Counted from the first letter of the stretch, positions 26,466 through 35,662 are shown. The stretch is DNA of 43,058 nucleotides from Antarctobacter heliothermus (GCF_900188425.1 NZ_FZON01000047.1:1-43058), one strand, 5' to 3'. Translations and numbers: made by a program. The notes: generated by a model from the letters alone, not told the origin.

Positions 26466-27989
26466 TCACATCACCGCCCCGATTTGCCACGGTACGAACT
26501 CTACCCCGCCAAAGCCGAGGTCCTCACTTTTTGTCTGCTCACCGGATGCGATCCGAATGAACATCTCGAAAATCTCAGTCCCCTTGTCGTGCAAGCTGAC
26601 GCCTTCGCTGATGATGTCGCCGCAGTTCACATCCATGTCGTCCGACATGCGGGCGTACATTTCCGAATTTGTCGCGATCTTGATGCAGGGCGTTGGCATG
26701 TAGCCAGAGACAGAGCCCCGCCCCGTCGTGAACACGATCAGGTTGGCACCAGAGGCAATCTGCCCGGTGACAGAGCACGGATCAAACCCGGGGCTGTCCA
26801 TGAAGACAAACCCGTGTTTGTCGATCTTTTCCGCAAAGAGATACACGTCCGTCAGAGGGGCGCTGCCGCTTTTGGCCACCGCACCCAGTGACTTTTCCAG
26901 AATCGTGGTCAACCCGCCGCGTTTGTTGCCGGGGCTGGGGTTGTTGTCCATCTCACCCTTGTTGCGGGCGGTGTAATCCTCCCACCAGCGGACGCGGTCG
27001 ATCAGCTTTTCGCCCACCTCGACAGAGGCCGCACGGCGGGTCAGCAGGTGTTCCGCGCCGTAGATTTCCGAGGTCTCGGACAGGATCGTGGTGCCGCCAT
27101 GTTGCACCAGCATGTCCGAAGCAACCCCAAGCGCCGGATTGGCCGTGATGCCGGAATAGCCGTCGGAACCGCCGCACTGCATCCCCACCATTAGGTGCGA
27201 AATCGGTGCAGGCTGCCGCGTGGCGGTGTTTGCCAGCTCGGCAATGCCGCGCAGTTCCGTCAGACCCTTTTCGATGGTCTTGCGGGTGCCGCCTTCGTGC
27301 TGGATTGTCATGTAGCGCAGCGCGCCGTCGGCGCGAATGGGCCGCCCCCCCACCAGCGCGGACACCTGCATCACCTCACAGCCAAGGCCGATCAGCAGAA
27401 TCCCACCAAAGTTGGGATGCTGCGCATAACCGGCGAGCGTGCGGAACAAGGTGTCGTAGCCTTCGTTCTCACCCGACATGCCACAGCCTGTTCCGTGGGT
27501 GATCGGGACGATGCCGTCGATATTGGGAAACTCATCCAGCAGGCCGGATTTTTCCGCCGCTTCGGCAATGAACTTTGCCACCGAACCGGAACAGTTCACC
27601 GAGGTCAGAATGCCCAGGTAGTTGCGGGTGCCAACGCGTCCATCCGCCCGGTGATACCCGCCAAAGGTTCGACCTTCGGGTGCCGCGTCCAACTCTGTCG
27701 CCTCGCTGGCATGTGCGTAGTCCTGCGCGTGTTCGCCCATGCCAAGGTTCTGCACATGGACATGCTCACCCGGTGCAATGTCGGCTGTCGCCTGACCGAT
27801 GATCTGCCCATAGCGCAGTACATTCCGGCCCGCCGGGATCGGCGCAATGGCCACCTTGTGTCCGCGCGCAACCGACTGCACCAGCGTCAAATCAGCCGGA
27901 CCGACCACATCGCCCGCGTTCAGGTCATCCAGCGCAATGGCAACATTGTCCTGTGGGCTTAGCGTCAGCATACGGGGCGGTCGGGTCAT
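26466..27989 (-). CDS. UxaA-family (altronate/galactarate-type) sugar-acid dehydratase
   Basis: This 507-residue protein joins an N-terminal SAF-like domain (VAIALDDLNAGDVVGPADL) to the large altronate/galactarate dehydratase domain. The typical stretches are GYHRADGRVGTRNYLGILT, THGTGCGM, GMQCGGSDGYSG, and FTTGRGSVSGYMPTPCIKIATN near the end. Enzymes of this family are Fe-dependent and dehydrate sugar acids to 2-keto-3-deoxy acids. In this context the substrate may be L-fuconate or a related acid; that is inference, since fuconate dehydratase is usually of the enolase superfamily. The start at 27989 has AGAGGAG 8 bases upstream. It is the first gene of the minus-strand operon. Confidence 0.88.
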   Translation of the reverse strand: MTRPPRMLTLSPQDNVAIALDDLNAGDVVGPADLTLVQSVARGHKVAIAPIPAGRNVLRYGQIIGQATADIAPGEHVHVQNLGMGEHAQDYAHASEATELDAAPEGRTFGGYHRADGRVGTRNYLGILTSVNCSGSVAKFIAEAAEKSGLLDEFPNIDGIVPITHGTGCGMSGENEGYDTLFRTLAGYAQHPNFGGILLIGLGCEVMQVSALVGGRPIRADGALRYMTIQHEGGTRKTIEKGLTELRGIAELANTATRQPAPISHLMVGMQCGGSDGYSGITANPALGVASDMLVQHGGTTILSETSEIYGAEHLLTRRAASVEVGEKLIDRVRWWEDYTARNKGEMDNNPSPGNKRGGLTTILEKSLGAVAKSGSAPLTDVYLFAEKIDKHGFVFMDSPGFDPCSVTGQIASGANLIVFTTGRGSVSGYMPTPCIKIATNSEMYARMSDDMDVNCGDIISEGVSLHDKGTEIFEMFIRIASGEQTKSEDLGFGGVEFVPWQIGAVM

Positions 27990-28042
27990 TTGGCGTACTC
28001 CTCTGGAGGACAATCGGCCTGTCCAGTAGGGTGATGACTACC

Positions 28043-28071
28043 TTGAGTTTGCGTCATGTGTCAACTAACAT
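28043..28071 (+). promoter_or_regulatory. Predicted promoter of the GntR-aldo/keto reductase unit
   Basis: TTGAGT at 28043-28048 and TAACAT at 28066-28071 are separated by 17 bases and lie about 20 bases upstream of the GntR start codon. The -10 element is inside the near-palindromic operator. Confidence 0.45.
28059..28064 (-). promoter_or_regulatory. Predicted -35 element of the dehydratase-transporter operon
   Basis: On the minus strand this reads TTGACA, the consensus -35 hexamer. It is about 70 bases upstream of the UxaA-family start and overlaps the operator by 4 bases. The matching -10 near 28036-28041 is weak. Confidence 0.4.
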
Positions 28072-28080
28072 GTCAGTTGA
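28061..28080. promoter_or_regulatory. Probable GntR operator between divergent transcripts
   Basis: TCAACTAACA is followed directly by TGTCAGTTGA; the two halves are inverted repeats with 9 of 10 positions matching. The site lies between two divergent transcripts and overlaps the -10 of one and the -35 of the other. It sits directly upstream of the ribosome binding site of the GntR gene. Autoregulation and repression of both units would follow from this layout. Confidence 0.65.
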
Positions 28081-28091
28081 AGGAGCTCACA

Positions 28092-28790
28092 ATGTCAAAA
28101 TCTGACCCCGCGCTTGATATCACCCATCTCGAAGGCCCGCTTGGACAGAGGGTCTATACCGCTTTGCGCAGCAGCATTCTGGATATGTCGCTGGAACCGG
28201 GGGCCATACTGCGCAAGGGGGCACTGTGTGAGCAACTGGGCGTCTCCCGATCCCCCGTCGCCGAAGCGCTGGGCCGGTTGTCCTCGGACGGGCTGGTTGA
28301 CATCATTCCACAATCCGCGACCCGCGTTTCACAGTTTTCCATGGCCGAATTGCTGGAAGAGGATTTCCTGCGCGAAGCCGTCGAAACCGCTGCTGTCGCA
28401 CGCGTGGCCGAAGACCACACACCTGACCAACTGATGCGGTTGTCGCGCAACCTGCGGCTACAGGCTCTGCTTGTCGAAGACGCCGATTTTCAGGGTTTCT
28501 TCGAGGCTGATCTGGAATTTCACGAAATGATTCTGGGCTTTACCGGATTTCCCAAGGTCACGATGGTGGCCGAGGAAATGACGTTGCAGTTACGCCGGGC
28601 ACGCAAACTGATCTTGCCCGAACCCGGTCGCCCCGCCGAAGCGGTTGCGGAACACCGCTTGATCCTCGCCGCGATCGAAGCAAAGGACAGCAGCGCCGCC
28701 CAAACGGCCATGTCCCGACATCTTCGCCAATTGATCAAGCGCATCAAACCGCTTGAACGCCAACACCCGGATTATTTCCGCCCAACCTGA
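28092..28790 (+). CDS. GntR-family transcriptional regulator, FadR/FCD subgroup
   Basis: This 232-residue regulator has an N-terminal winged helix-turn-helix (about 15-80; LRSSILDMSLEPGAIL and LGVSRSPVAEALGRLSSDGL). An all-helical FCD ligand domain follows (about 90-215). The metal-binding acidic and His residues of FCD domains are visible in ADLEFHEMI, AEHRLIL and MSRHLRQ. Such proteins typically repress sugar-acid genes until a pathway intermediate binds. The ATG at 28092 is chosen because AAGGAG lies about 6 bases upstream. The operator candidate is at 28061-28080. It is cotranscribed with the aldo/keto reductase, 12 bases downstream. Confidence 0.9.
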   Translation: MSKSDPALDITHLEGPLGQRVYTALRSSILDMSLEPGAILRKGALCEQLGVSRSPVAEALGRLSSDGLVDIIPQSATRVSQFSMAELLEEDFLREAVETAAVARVAEDHTPDQLMRLSRNLRLQALLVEDADFQGFFEADLEFHEMILGFTGFPKVTMVAEEMTLQLRRARKLILPEPGRPAEAVAEHRLILAAIEAKDSSAAQTAMSRHLRQLIKRIKPLERQHPDYFRPT

Positions 28791-28802
28791 AAAAGAGGCA
28801 CG

Positions 28803-29852
28803 ATGAAACTGGCCAAAACGAACGTGCTGAACCACCGCACGGCGTCCCCCGTGGCGCTGACGCAGCTTGGTTTTGGGGGCGCCCCACTGGGCAATCTCTA
28901 CCGCAAGATCGAAGACAGCGCCGCGCAAGCCACGCTTGACGCCGCATGGGACGCAGGCATTCGTTACTTCGACACTGCGCCGCAATACGGTCTTGGACGC
29001 TCGGAAATGCGGTTTTCCGAGGCACTGAAACGATTCGATACCGATGCGATGACTCTGTCGACAAAGGTCGGCCGCGTCCTGCACGACTGCGCCCCCGAAG
29101 ATGTCACACCCGAGGCCTTTGTTGACGTTCCTCAAAAGCGAATCGCATTCGATTTCACCTATGACGGCATCATGCGCAGCTTTGAGGACAGCAAAGCCCG
29201 CCTGGACACCGACAGGATCGACATGCTGTTCCTGCACGACATTGACGCCGGGGCGCGGGGTCAGGCTTTTGAAGACAACAACCTGCGCCAGCTTTTCACT
29301 CTGGGCGGTTACCGCGCATTGTCGCAATTGCGCGAAGGCGGGCAGATCGCGGCCATCGGTGCCGGGGTCAACAGCTGGCAGATCTGCGAACGCCTGTTGG
29401 GAGAGGCCGAATTTGACGGGTTCCTGTTGGCGGGCCGCTATACCTTGCTGGAGCAAGACCCGCTGGATCGTTTCCTACCGCTCTGCCTTGAACGGGACGT
29501 GGGAATCATTCTGGGCGGGCCTTACAATTCTGGCATCCTTGCGACGGGCGCGGTAGAGGGCGCGCGCTATGACTATGCCCCCGCGTCCGAGGAGATCCTG
29601 CAACGGGTGAGAGAGCTGAGCGCCGTGTGCGACGCCCATGACACCCCGTTGATCGCGGTCGCCTTGCAATTCCCGCTGGGCCACGGTGCCGTTAAAACGG
29701 TCATACCCGGGGCTTCTACGCCCGAAGAAGTACGTCAGAACGTCGCCATTTTTGACCACGCCGTCCCGGCAGCTCTGTGGTCGGACCTGAAAACCGAAGG
29801 TCTGATCCGTGCAGATGCGCCCACCCCACAGGACTCCGACGACACAGTGTGA
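28803..29852 (+). CDS. Aldo/keto reductase, likely L-fucose (D-threo-aldose 1-) dehydrogenase
   Basis: This is a 349-residue TIM-barrel oxidoreductase. The catalytic set of aldo/keto reductases is visible: Asp in RYFDTAPQYG, Tyr in the same stretch, Lys in LSTKVGR and His in MLFLHDIDAG. The opening LGFGGAPLGNLY and AGIRYFDTAPQYGLGRSE is characteristic of the L-fucose/D-threo-aldose dehydrogenase and pyridoxal 4-dehydrogenase group. It would oxidise L-fucose (or a similar sugar) to the lactone, the first step of the non-phosphorylating route completed by the divergent operon. No lactonase gene is seen here. It follows the regulator gene by 12 bases and ends at a bidirectional terminator. Confidence 0.87.
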   Translation: MKLAKTNVLNHRTASPVALTQLGFGGAPLGNLYRKIEDSAAQATLDAAWDAGIRYFDTAPQYGLGRSEMRFSEALKRFDTDAMTLSTKVGRVLHDCAPEDVTPEAFVDVPQKRIAFDFTYDGIMRSFEDSKARLDTDRIDMLFLHDIDAGARGQAFEDNNLRQLFTLGGYRALSQLREGGQIAAIGAGVNSWQICERLLGEAEFDGFLLAGRYTLLEQDPLDRFLPLCLERDVGIILGGPYNSGILATGAVEGARYDYAPASEEILQRVRELSAVCDAHDTPLIAVALQFPLGHGAVKTVIPGASTPEEVRQNVAIFDHAVPAALWSDLKTEGLIRADAPTPQDSDDTV

Positions 29853-29953
29853 CGTGTGCCGCCCAATCTGCGGAACAGACGCATCGACATGGGACAGGCC
29901 ACCCCAGATCCATGCCCAGATCCATGTGATACGAACTGACCACCAAAACATCA

Positions 29954-29983
29954 AAAGGCCCGGCCATTTATGGCCGGGCCTTT
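29954..29983. terminator. Bidirectional intrinsic terminator between aldo/keto reductase and tRNA-Lys
   Basis: AAAGGCCCGGCCA pairs perfectly with TGGCCGGGCCTTT over the 4-base loop TTTA. The stem is flanked by A residues on the left and T residues on the right. It can therefore end both the plus-strand sugar transcript and the minus-strand tRNA transcript. Confidence 0.87.
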
Positions 29984-29990
29984 GATACAG

Positions 29991-30066
29991 TGGTGAGCCG
30001 TGCAGGGTTCGAACCTGCGACCCACTGATTAAAAGTCAGTTGCTCTACCAACTGAGCTAACGGCCC
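29991..30066 (-). tRNA. tRNA-Lys (anticodon TTT)
   Basis: The 76-base sequence on the minus strand folds into a standard cloverleaf. The acceptor stem GGGCCGT pairs with ACGGCTC (one G-U pair), followed by A and an encoded CCA. The anticodon loop is CTTTTAA with anticodon TTT at 30031-30033. The T loop GGTTCGAACC is canonical. A terminator lies 8 bases past its 3' end. Confidence 0.97.
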
Positions 30067-30194
30067 ACTGTGGCGGCCTAACTATGAATATGCCCGGTCC
30101 GGGTCAACCCAAAAAATCGGGAATCTTGGGGCGATTTTCATCAGCGCCTCCCGGACACTGGAAAGCACGCGGTTTCAGGCGTATATGCCCGCTC

Positions 30195-31025
30195 ATGGAA
30201 CAGACATCCTCCCCCCTGCCCTTCATGAAAATGCACGGGCTTGGCAATGATTTCGTCGTGATCGACTCGCGTGAGCGGGAGGCGATTCTCACGGCCAGCC
30301 GGATTACGGCCATCGCCGACCGGCATCGGGGGGTCGGCTTTGATCAGCTTGCCGTCATTTCGCTGCGCGCGGGTCTGCCGCATCTGACCTTTTACAATTC
30401 CGACGGGTCCACATCCGCCGCCTGTGGCAACGCAACCCGCTGCATCGCGCGGCACTTGATGGACAGCACCGGCGAAACTACTCTCAGCCTGACCACCGAC
30501 CACGGCACCCTGCGCGCCGTGGACGCCGGGTCCGGCCTGACCTCTGTCAACATGGGGCCGCCGCAGCTGGATTGGGCCGACATCCCGCTGGCCGAGGAAA
30601 TGGACACGCTGGAGTTGCCGATCGAAGGCAGCCCGACCGCCACCGGGATGGGCAACCCGCATTGCACCTTTTTTGTAGACAACGCCGAAACCGTGGCACT
30701 GGACCAGTTTGGCCCGCGCTATGAGCATCATCCCCTTTACCCGCAGCGCACCAACGTGCAGGTGGCCAGCCTGATCGGCCCCGATCACCTGCGGATGCGG
30801 GTCTGGGAACGTGGAGTGGGCGTGACACTGGCCTCCGGGTCGTCGTCCTGCGCCACCGCCGTGGCCGCCGCGCGCCGGGGGCTGACCGGACGCAAGGTGC
30901 GGATCGATCTGGATGGCGGCACGCTGCATGTGGACTGGCGCGACGATGGTGTCTGGATGACCGGCCCGACCGCGCATGTCTTTGACGGGGTCTTTACCGC
31001 CCAATGGCTGGACGCAAACCCATGA
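30195..31025 (+). CDS. dapF: Diaminopimelate epimerase
   Basis: This 276-residue enzyme interconverts LL- and meso-diaminopimelate in lysine and peptidoglycan synthesis. The N-terminus [18 protein letters not shown] is the family signature. The two catalytic cysteines are in [10 protein letters not shown] and [12 protein letters not shown], one in each half of the pseudo-dimer. The ATG at 30195 is chosen because family members begin a few residues before [10 protein letters not shown]; the extra frame upstream to 30084 has no homology. The ribosome binding site is weak. It overlaps mtaB by 4 bases, so the two are translationally coupled. Confidence 0.95.
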   Translation: MEQTSSPLPFMKMHGLGNDFVVIDSREREAILTASRITAIADRHRGVGFDQLAVISLRAGLPHLTFYNSDGSTSAACGNATRCIARHLMDSTGETTLSLTTDHGTLRAVDAGSGLTSVNMGPPQLDWADIPLAEEMDTLELPIEGSPTATGMGNPHCTFFVDNAETVALDQFGPRYEHHPLYPQRTNVQVASLIGPDHLRMRVWERGVGVTLASGSSSCATAVAAARRGLTGRKVRIDLDGGTLHVDWRDDGVWMTGPTAHVFDGVFTAQWLDANP

Positions 31026-32275
31026 GTGCCCCCAAATTTACAACGCTTGGCTGCCGTCTCAACGCCTATGAGACGCAGGCCATGAAGGATCTGGCAGAGA
31101 CCGCGGGCGTGACAAACGCCGTGGTGGTGAACACCTGCGCCGTCACTGCAGAGGCGGTGCGCAAGGCCCGGCAGGAAATCCGCCGCCTGCGCCGTGAAAA
31201 TCCTGACGCGCGCGTGATCGTCACCGGCTGCGCCGCGCAGATCGACCCGGACAGCTTTGCCGCGATGGATGAGGTCGATGCCGTCATCGGCAACACCGAA
31301 AAGATGGCCGCCGACACCTGGAAAGGCATGAGCGCAGATTTCATCGGCGAAACAGAGGCGGTGCAGGTCAACGACATCATGTCGGTGACGGAAACCGCAG
31401 GCCACCTGATTGACGGCTTTGGCACCCGCAGCCGCGCCTATGTGCAGGTCCAGAATGGCTGCGACCACCGCTGTACCTTTTGCATCATCCCCTACGGGCG
31501 CGGCAACTCGCGCTCTGTTGCGGCGGGCGTTGTCGTGGACCAGATTAAGCGTCTGCGCGATCAGGGCTATAATGAGGTGGTGCTGACCGGCGTTGACCTG
31601 ACCTCATGGGGAGCCGACCTGCCCGGCACACCGCGCCTTGGCGATTTGGTCATGCGCATCCTGAAACTGACCGATGTGCCGCGCCTGCGCATCTCTTCGA
31701 TTGATTCGATCGAGGCGGATGACAACCTGATGATGGCCATTGCGACGCAGCCGCGCCTGATGCCACACCTGCATCTGTCGCTTCAACACGGTGACGACCT
31801 GATCCTTAAGCGGATGAAACGCCGCCATCTGCGCGACGATGCGATCCGGTTCTGCGAAGAGGCGCGCCGCCTGCGCCCCGACATGACCTTTGGCGCCGAC
31901 ATCATCGCCGGCTTCCCGACAGAGACGGACGCGCATTTCGAAAACTCGCTGAAGCTGGTCCAAGACTGCGACCTGACGTGGCTACACGTCTTCCCCTATT
32001 CCTCGCGCCCCGGCACGCCCGCCGCCCGCATCCCGAATAAGGTCAACGGCACCGTGATCAAGGACCGCGCTGCGCGCCTGCGGGCCGCTGGCGACGATCG
32101 GGTATTGGCCCATCTGGCCGCGCAGGTGGGCCGGGATCACGCCGTCCTGATGGAAGCCCCCGATATGGGCCGCACCGAACAATTCACTGAGGTCCGCTTT
32201 ACCACGCCGCAGCCTGTTGGCCAGATTGTGCTGGCTACAATCACCGGCGTCTCCGGCTCCCAGCTGACGGCCTGA
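31022..32275 (+). CDS. mtaB: tRNA (N6-threonylcarbamoyladenosine 37) methylthiotransferase MtaB
   Basis: This 417-residue radical-SAM enzyme adds a methylthio group to t6A37 of tRNAs that read ANN codons. The N-terminal methylthiotransferase domain has the three cysteines of the auxiliary cluster ([15 protein letters not shown] and TGCAAQ). The radical-SAM motif is [22 protein letters not shown]-like region lies at the C-terminus. GCRLNAYE and the short N-terminus are typical of MtaB rather than MiaB. The start is inside an ATGA overlap with dapF. The PaiB-like gene follows 4 bases after the stop. Confidence 0.93.
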   Translation: MSAPKFTTLGCRLNAYETQAMKDLAETAGVTNAVVVNTCAVTAEAVRKARQEIRRLRRENPDARVIVTGCAAQIDPDSFAAMDEVDAVIGNTEKMAADTWKGMSADFIGETEAVQVNDIMSVTETAGHLIDGFGTRSRAYVQVQNGCDHRCTFCIIPYGRGNSRSVAAGVVVDQIKRLRDQGYNEVVLTGVDLTSWGADLPGTPRLGDLVMRILKLTDVPRLRISSIDSIEADDNLMMAIATQPRLMPHLHLSLQHGDDLILKRMKRRHLRDDAIRFCEEARRLRPDMTFGADIIAGFPTETDAHFENSLKLVQDCDLTWLHVFPYSSRPGTPAARIPNKVNGTVIKDRAARLRAAGDDRVLAHLAAQVGRDHAVLMEAPDMGRTEQFTEVRFTTPQPVGQIVLATITGVSGSQLTA

Positions 32276-32279
32276 GCAG

Positions 32280-32903
32280 GTGCACCCCAACCAGACCTTT
32301 CGCCGGACCGAACAGTCCCTGGCGCTGACCTTTGCCCGCGACCGTGCCTTTGCCAACCTGACCGTCTCGACACAGGGCGCACCGCTGATCGCTCATGTGC
32401 CTTTTCTGCTGGCCGAGGATGGTGCCACTGCGGACTTGCACCTCGTCCGGTCAAACCCCATCGCCCGCGCCTGTACCCGGCAGACACCGGCGACATTGGC
32501 CGTCACCGGCCCCGACGCTTATATTTCGCCGGACTGGTACGGGATCGATGATCAAGTCCCGACCTGGAACTATGTCGCCGTGCACCTGACCGGCACCTTG
32601 CGTCCCTTGCCGGTCAGCGACCTGCCGGACCTCCTTGCCCGCCAATCCGCGGCCTACGAATCCCGCCTGCCGGGCAAAGCCCCCTGGACGATGGACAAGA
32701 TGAGCGCCGAAACCAAGGCGCGGTTCCTGCGGATGATCCTGCCCTTCCGGATGGACATCCTGGAGGTGCAGAGCACCTACAAACTGGGTCAGAACAAGGA
32801 TGACACCGTAAGACTGGCCGCCGCCGACGCGGTCGAGACAGGCTTTGGCAGTGAGCTTGGCCAACTGGCGCAACTCATGCGGACACCGCCTAGCGTCGGG
32901 TGA
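32280..32903 (+). CDS. FMN-binding split-barrel protein, PaiB-like
   Basis: This 207-residue protein begins with a GTG codon 4 bases after the mtaB stop. It has the PaiB-type flavin-binding split barrel: the opening MHPNQTFRRTE, AHVPFLLAEDG, DAYISPDWY and WNYVAVHLTG segments are typical, as is the C-terminal helix region with IEVQ-like ILEVQSTYKLGQNK. Bacillus PaiB is described as a negative regulator of sporulation and protease genes, but most relatives have no known role. It is probably cotranscribed with dapF and mtaB. Confidence 0.85.
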   Translation: MHPNQTFRRTEQSLALTFARDRAFANLTVSTQGAPLIAHVPFLLAEDGATADLHLVRSNPIARACTRQTPATLAVTGPDAYISPDWYGIDDQVPTWNYVAVHLTGTLRPLPVSDLPDLLARQSAAYESRLPGKAPWTMDKMSAETKARFLRMILPFRMDILEVQSTYKLGQNKDDTVRLAAADAVETGFGSELGQLAQLMRTPPSVG

Positions 32904-32955
32904 CAGCGCCTCACCCTGACGCGACGCCCCCAAAAAGGCCCTGACTGCACACAAA

Positions 32956-32990
32956 CGAAAAAGGCCCTGCTGTCACCAGCAGGGCCTTAT
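32956..32990 (-). terminator. Terminator of the ribosomal protein/rpoA operon
   Basis: AAGGCCCTGCTG pairs with CAGCAGGGCCTT over a 4-base loop. On the minus strand a run of five T follows. It starts 22 bases beyond the rplQ stop codon. It also faces the end of the convergent PaiB-like gene and may serve both. Confidence 0.87.
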
Positions 32991-33010
32991 TGGTCATCCA
33001 GCCGAAGCGC

Positions 33011-33421
33011 TTATTCAGCGGCTTCTGCAACGCGCGCCTTGTCGGCGGCACCCTTGGCGTCGACATCGCGGTCGACCAGTTCGATGATCGCCATCGGCGC
33101 CATGTCACCATAGCGGAAACCAGCCTTCAGCACCCGGCAGTAACCGCCCGAACGCTCGGCGTAGCGCGGGCCGAGGATCTCGAACAGCTTGGCGACGTCT
33201 TTGTCTTCTTTCAGCTGAGCAGCGGCCTGACGGCGCGCGTGCAGGTCGCCGCGCTTGCCCAAGGTGATCAGCTTGTCGATGACGCGCTTGAGTTCCTTGG
33301 CTTTCGGCAGCGTGGTCTTGATCTGCTCATGTTCGATGAGCGAGCCGGCCATGTTCGCCCACAGCGCCTTGCGGTGCTCATGGGTGCGGTTAAGGCGGCG
33401 GTATCCTTTTGCGTGACGCAT
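33011..33421 (-). CDS. rplQ: 50S ribosomal protein L17
   Basis: This 136-residue protein starts [20 protein letters not shown] and contains [14 protein letters not shown], both diagnostic of bacterial L17. It binds 23S rRNA near the tunnel exit. The start has AGGAG about 7-8 bases upstream. It is the last gene of the operon, separated from rpoA by 170 bases that hold two REP-like hairpins. The C-terminal Ala-rich tail is slightly longer than in E. coli, as is usual in this group. Confidence 0.97.
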   Translation of the reverse strand: MRHAKGYRRLNRTHEHRKALWANMAGSLIEHEQIKTTLPKAKELKRVIDKLITLGKRGDLHARRQAAAQLKEDKDVAKLFEILGPRYAERSGGYCRVLKAGFRYGDMAPMAIIELVDRDVDAKGAADKARVAEAAE

Positions 33422-33521
33422 TGTCTAACTCCTAATGTGCCCTCTACGGGCGTTTTTGCTTTGTCTGGCCGCCGATGCGTGTCAGCGGCTCTCCTTGGGG
33501 CACAAGGCCCGGGTTGGCGAT

Positions 33522-33586
33522 GTGCCGGGCTGACGCCCGGCCTACCGCATCTTGTTGGGGACGTAGGCCGAGCTTTAGCTCGGCAT
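33522..33586. repeat. Pair of REP-like palindromic repeats in opposite orientation
   Basis: GTGCCGGGCTGACGCCCGGCCTAC (33522-33545) and GTAGGCCGAGCTTTAGCTCGGCAT (33563-33586) are each a hairpin with a terminal TAC or GTA. Read in opposite orientation they align with about 18 of 24 positions identical. The form GTAGGCCGGGC...GCCCGGC is a common intergenic element of this family (general knowledge, not searched). The pair lies between rpoA and rplQ and would form two stem-loops in the operon mRNA. Confidence 0.75.
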
Positions 33587-33591
33587 CCCGA

Positions 33592-34608
33592 TTAGAACGA
33601 GTCTTCCAGCTTCTTGGCCAGATCTTCGATGTTGTCAGGCGGCCAGTCCTCGACGTCCATGCCAAGGTGCAGACCCATGCCGGACAGCACTTCCTTGATT
33701 TCGTTCAAGGACTTGCGGCCAAAGTTCGGCGTGCGCAGCATCTCTGCTTCGGTCTTCTGGATCAGGTCGCCGATGTAGACGATATTGTCGTTCTTCAGGC
33801 AATTTGCCGAACGGACCGACAGTTCCAACTCGTCCACCTTCTTGAGCAGAAGCGGGTTGAACTCCAGACCATCGTCCTCATCCTGACGGTTGGCGGACTC
33901 AGGCTCTTCGAAGTTCACGAAGATCGACAGTTGGTCCTGCAGGATGCGCGCGGCAAAGGCCACCGCGTCCTCGGGTGTGATCGAGCCGTCGGTTTCGATC
34001 TTCATGGTCAGCTTGTCATAGTCCAGCACCTGACCCTCACGGGTCGGCTGCACGTCATAGGCGACCTTCTTGACCGGCGAATAGATCGCGTCGATCGGGA
34101 TCAGGCCAATCGGCGCGTCCTCGGGCTTGTTCTTGTCGGCGGCGACATAACCTTTGCCGGTGTTCACGGTAAACTCCATGTACACTTCGGCACCTTCGTC
34201 GACGTGGCAGATGACGTGCTCGCGGTTGAGCACCTCGATGCCGTTGGTCTCTGCGATGTCCCCGGCGGTCACGACGCCCGGACCCTTGCCGGTCACGGAC
34301 AGGCGCTTGGGCCCTTCGACTTCCATGCGCAGCGACACACCCTTGAGGTTCAGGATGATGTCGGTGACGTCCTCACGGACCCCCGCCACGCTGGAGAATT
34401 CGTGCAACACGTTGTCGATCTGCACGCTTGTGATGGCCGCGCCCTGAAGGCTCGACAGCAGCACGCGGCGCAGGGCGTTGCCCAGCGTCAGGCCAAAGCC
34501 ACGCTCAAGCGGCTCGGCCACGACCGTCGCCTGACGCGACGGATCGGCGCCCGGCTTGATCTCGAGCTGCGTCGGCTTGATCAGTTCTGCCCAGTTCTTG
34601 TGGATCAT
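33592..34608 (-). CDS. rpoA: DNA-directed RNA polymerase alpha subunit
   Basis: This 338-residue protein has the expected length. The N-terminal assembly domain has [24 protein letters not shown]. The linker and C-terminal domain (from about 250) hold [22 protein letters not shown] and [23 protein letters not shown], which contact UP elements and activators. The start has a weak AGGGA box. Its position between rpsK and rplQ is the standard alpha operon order for Alphaproteobacteria, without rpsD. Confidence 0.97.
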   Translation of the reverse strand: MIHKNWAELIKPTQLEIKPGADPSRQATVVAEPLERGFGLTLGNALRRVLLSSLQGAAITSVQIDNVLHEFSSVAGVREDVTDIILNLKGVSLRMEVEGPKRLSVTGKGPGVVTAGDIAETNGIEVLNREHVICHVDEGAEVYMEFTVNTGKGYVAADKNKPEDAPIGLIPIDAIYSPVKKVAYDVQPTREGQVLDYDKLTMKIETDGSITPEDAVAFAARILQDQLSIFVNFEEPESANRQDEDDGLEFNPLLLKKVDELELSVRSANCLKNDNIVYIGDLIQKTEAEMLRTPNFGRKSLNEIKEVLSGMGLHLGMDVEDWPPDNIEDLAKKLEDSF

Positions 34609-34683
34609 GCAGTTCCCTCCATACCTGTCAGCGCCCCATGTCCGGTAGGTGCTGACGCCCGAGGTTTCAAAACGACGGCACGA

Positions 34684-34704
34684 GGCCGGGCATTATGCCC
34701 GGCC
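34684..34704. repeat. Intergenic hairpin between rpsK and rpoA
   Basis: GGCCGGGCA pairs with TGCCCGGCC over a 3-base loop. It has no T-run and lies inside the operon, 24 bases beyond the rpsK stop. Its arms resemble the stems of the REP-like elements at 33522-33586. Confidence 0.55.
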
Positions 34705-34727
34705 CCGCGAAATTCAAATCCCGAGGA

Positions 34728-35123
34728 TCAAACCCGGCGGCGCTTCGGCGGACGGCAGCCGTTGTGCGCAATCGGCGTTACGTCGCGGATCGAGGTGATG
34801 TTGAAACCCACGGCGGCCAGAGCGCGGAGCGCCGATTCACGGCCCGAACCCGGTCCCTGAACCTCAACCTCGAGGGTTTTCACACCATGTTCCTGCGCCT
34901 TCTTGCCCGCGTCTTCGGCGGCCAACTGTGCAGCGTAGGGGGTCGATTTCCGCGAGCCTTTGAACCCCATGGTGCCAGCCGACGACCATGCGATCGCGTT
35001 GCCCTGCACGTCCGAGATCAGGATCTTGGTGTTGTTGAAGGTCGAGTTCACATGCGCCACACCGGCGGCAATGTTCTTGGAGACCTTTTTCTTGCCGCCT
35101 GCGCGGCGTGTATCGCGTGCCAT
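34728..35123 (-). CDS. rpsK: 30S ribosomal protein S11
   Basis: This 131-residue protein begins [20 protein letters not shown] and contains [19 protein letters not shown] and [20 protein letters not shown], with the C-terminal RRRV. It binds the platform of the 30S subunit. The start has AGGGAGG about 7 bases upstream. It follows rpsM by 15 bases. Confidence 0.98.
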   Translation of the reverse strand: MARDTRRAGGKKKVSKNIAAGVAHVNSTFNNTKILISDVQGNAIAWSSAGTMGFKGSRKSTPYAAQLAAEDAGKKAQEHGVKTLEVEVQGPGSGRESALRALAAVGFNITSIRDVTPIAHNGCRPPKRRRV

Positions 35124-35138
35124 ATCGAAACGCCTCCC

Positions 35139-35507
35139 TTACTTCTTCTTGCCGGCAATGGCCTTTGCGGGGCCCTTGCGCGTGCGTGCGTTGGTATGCG
35201 TGCGCTGACCGCGCACGGGGAGGTTGCGACGATGGCGCAGGCCGCGGTAGCAGCCGAGGTCCATCAGGCGCTTGACGTTCATCTGCACTTCGCGGCGCAG
35301 ATCGCCTTCGACGGTCAGGTTCGCGTCGATAAACTCACGCACGGCCAGCACTTCGGCGTCCGACAGCTCGTTGACACGGCGGGACACGTCGATGTTGGTG
35401 GCAGTGCAGATTTCCCTGGCGGCGGCGGGGCCGATACCGTGGATATAGGTCAACGCGATCGGGACGCGTTTGTGGGTCGGGATGTTGACGCCGGCAATAC
35501 GTGCCAA
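35139..35507 (-). CDS. rpsM: 30S ribosomal protein S13
   Basis: This 122-residue protein starts [26 protein letters not shown], the S13 signature, and ends in a basic tail containing [17 protein letters not shown]. It sits at the head of the 30S subunit and contacts the P-site tRNA. It has an AAGGAA box 7-8 bases upstream. A long leader of about 150 bases with its own predicted promoter precedes it, so it probably begins a separate transcript in addition to read-through from adk. Confidence 0.98.
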   Translation of the reverse strand: MARIAGVNIPTHKRVPIALTYIHGIGPAAAREICTATNIDVSRRVNELSDAEVLAVREFIDANLTVEGDLRREVQMNVKRLMDLGCYRGLRHRRNLPVRGQRTHTNARTRKGPAKAIAGKKK

Positions 35508-35611
35508 GTCTGTATTCCTTTCGTTGCGAGCCCGTAGCTCCAGGCCCTTTTTTCACAACGGAAGCCCGGGCCAGTTGGCGACCGGGCGTCTGTCATTACT
35601 CAGGTGATTAA

Positions 35612-35637
35612 CCCGAATCCAATGAGTACGATTCGGG
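35612..35637. other. Hairpin in the rpsM leader
   Basis: CCCGAATC at 35612-35619 pairs with GATTCGGG at 35630-35637 over a 10-base loop. It lies between the predicted rpsM promoter and the rpsM start. It may be a leader structure or a weak terminator of upstream transcripts. Confidence 0.45.
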
Positions 35638-35662
35638 CGTGTGCTCCCTTGCGGGATGGGGC

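Noticed and set aside
33522-33586. Possible CRISPR array from two similar palindromes
   Set aside because: There are only two units, in opposite orientation, with a 17-base gap and no further copies. A REP-like pair explains them better.
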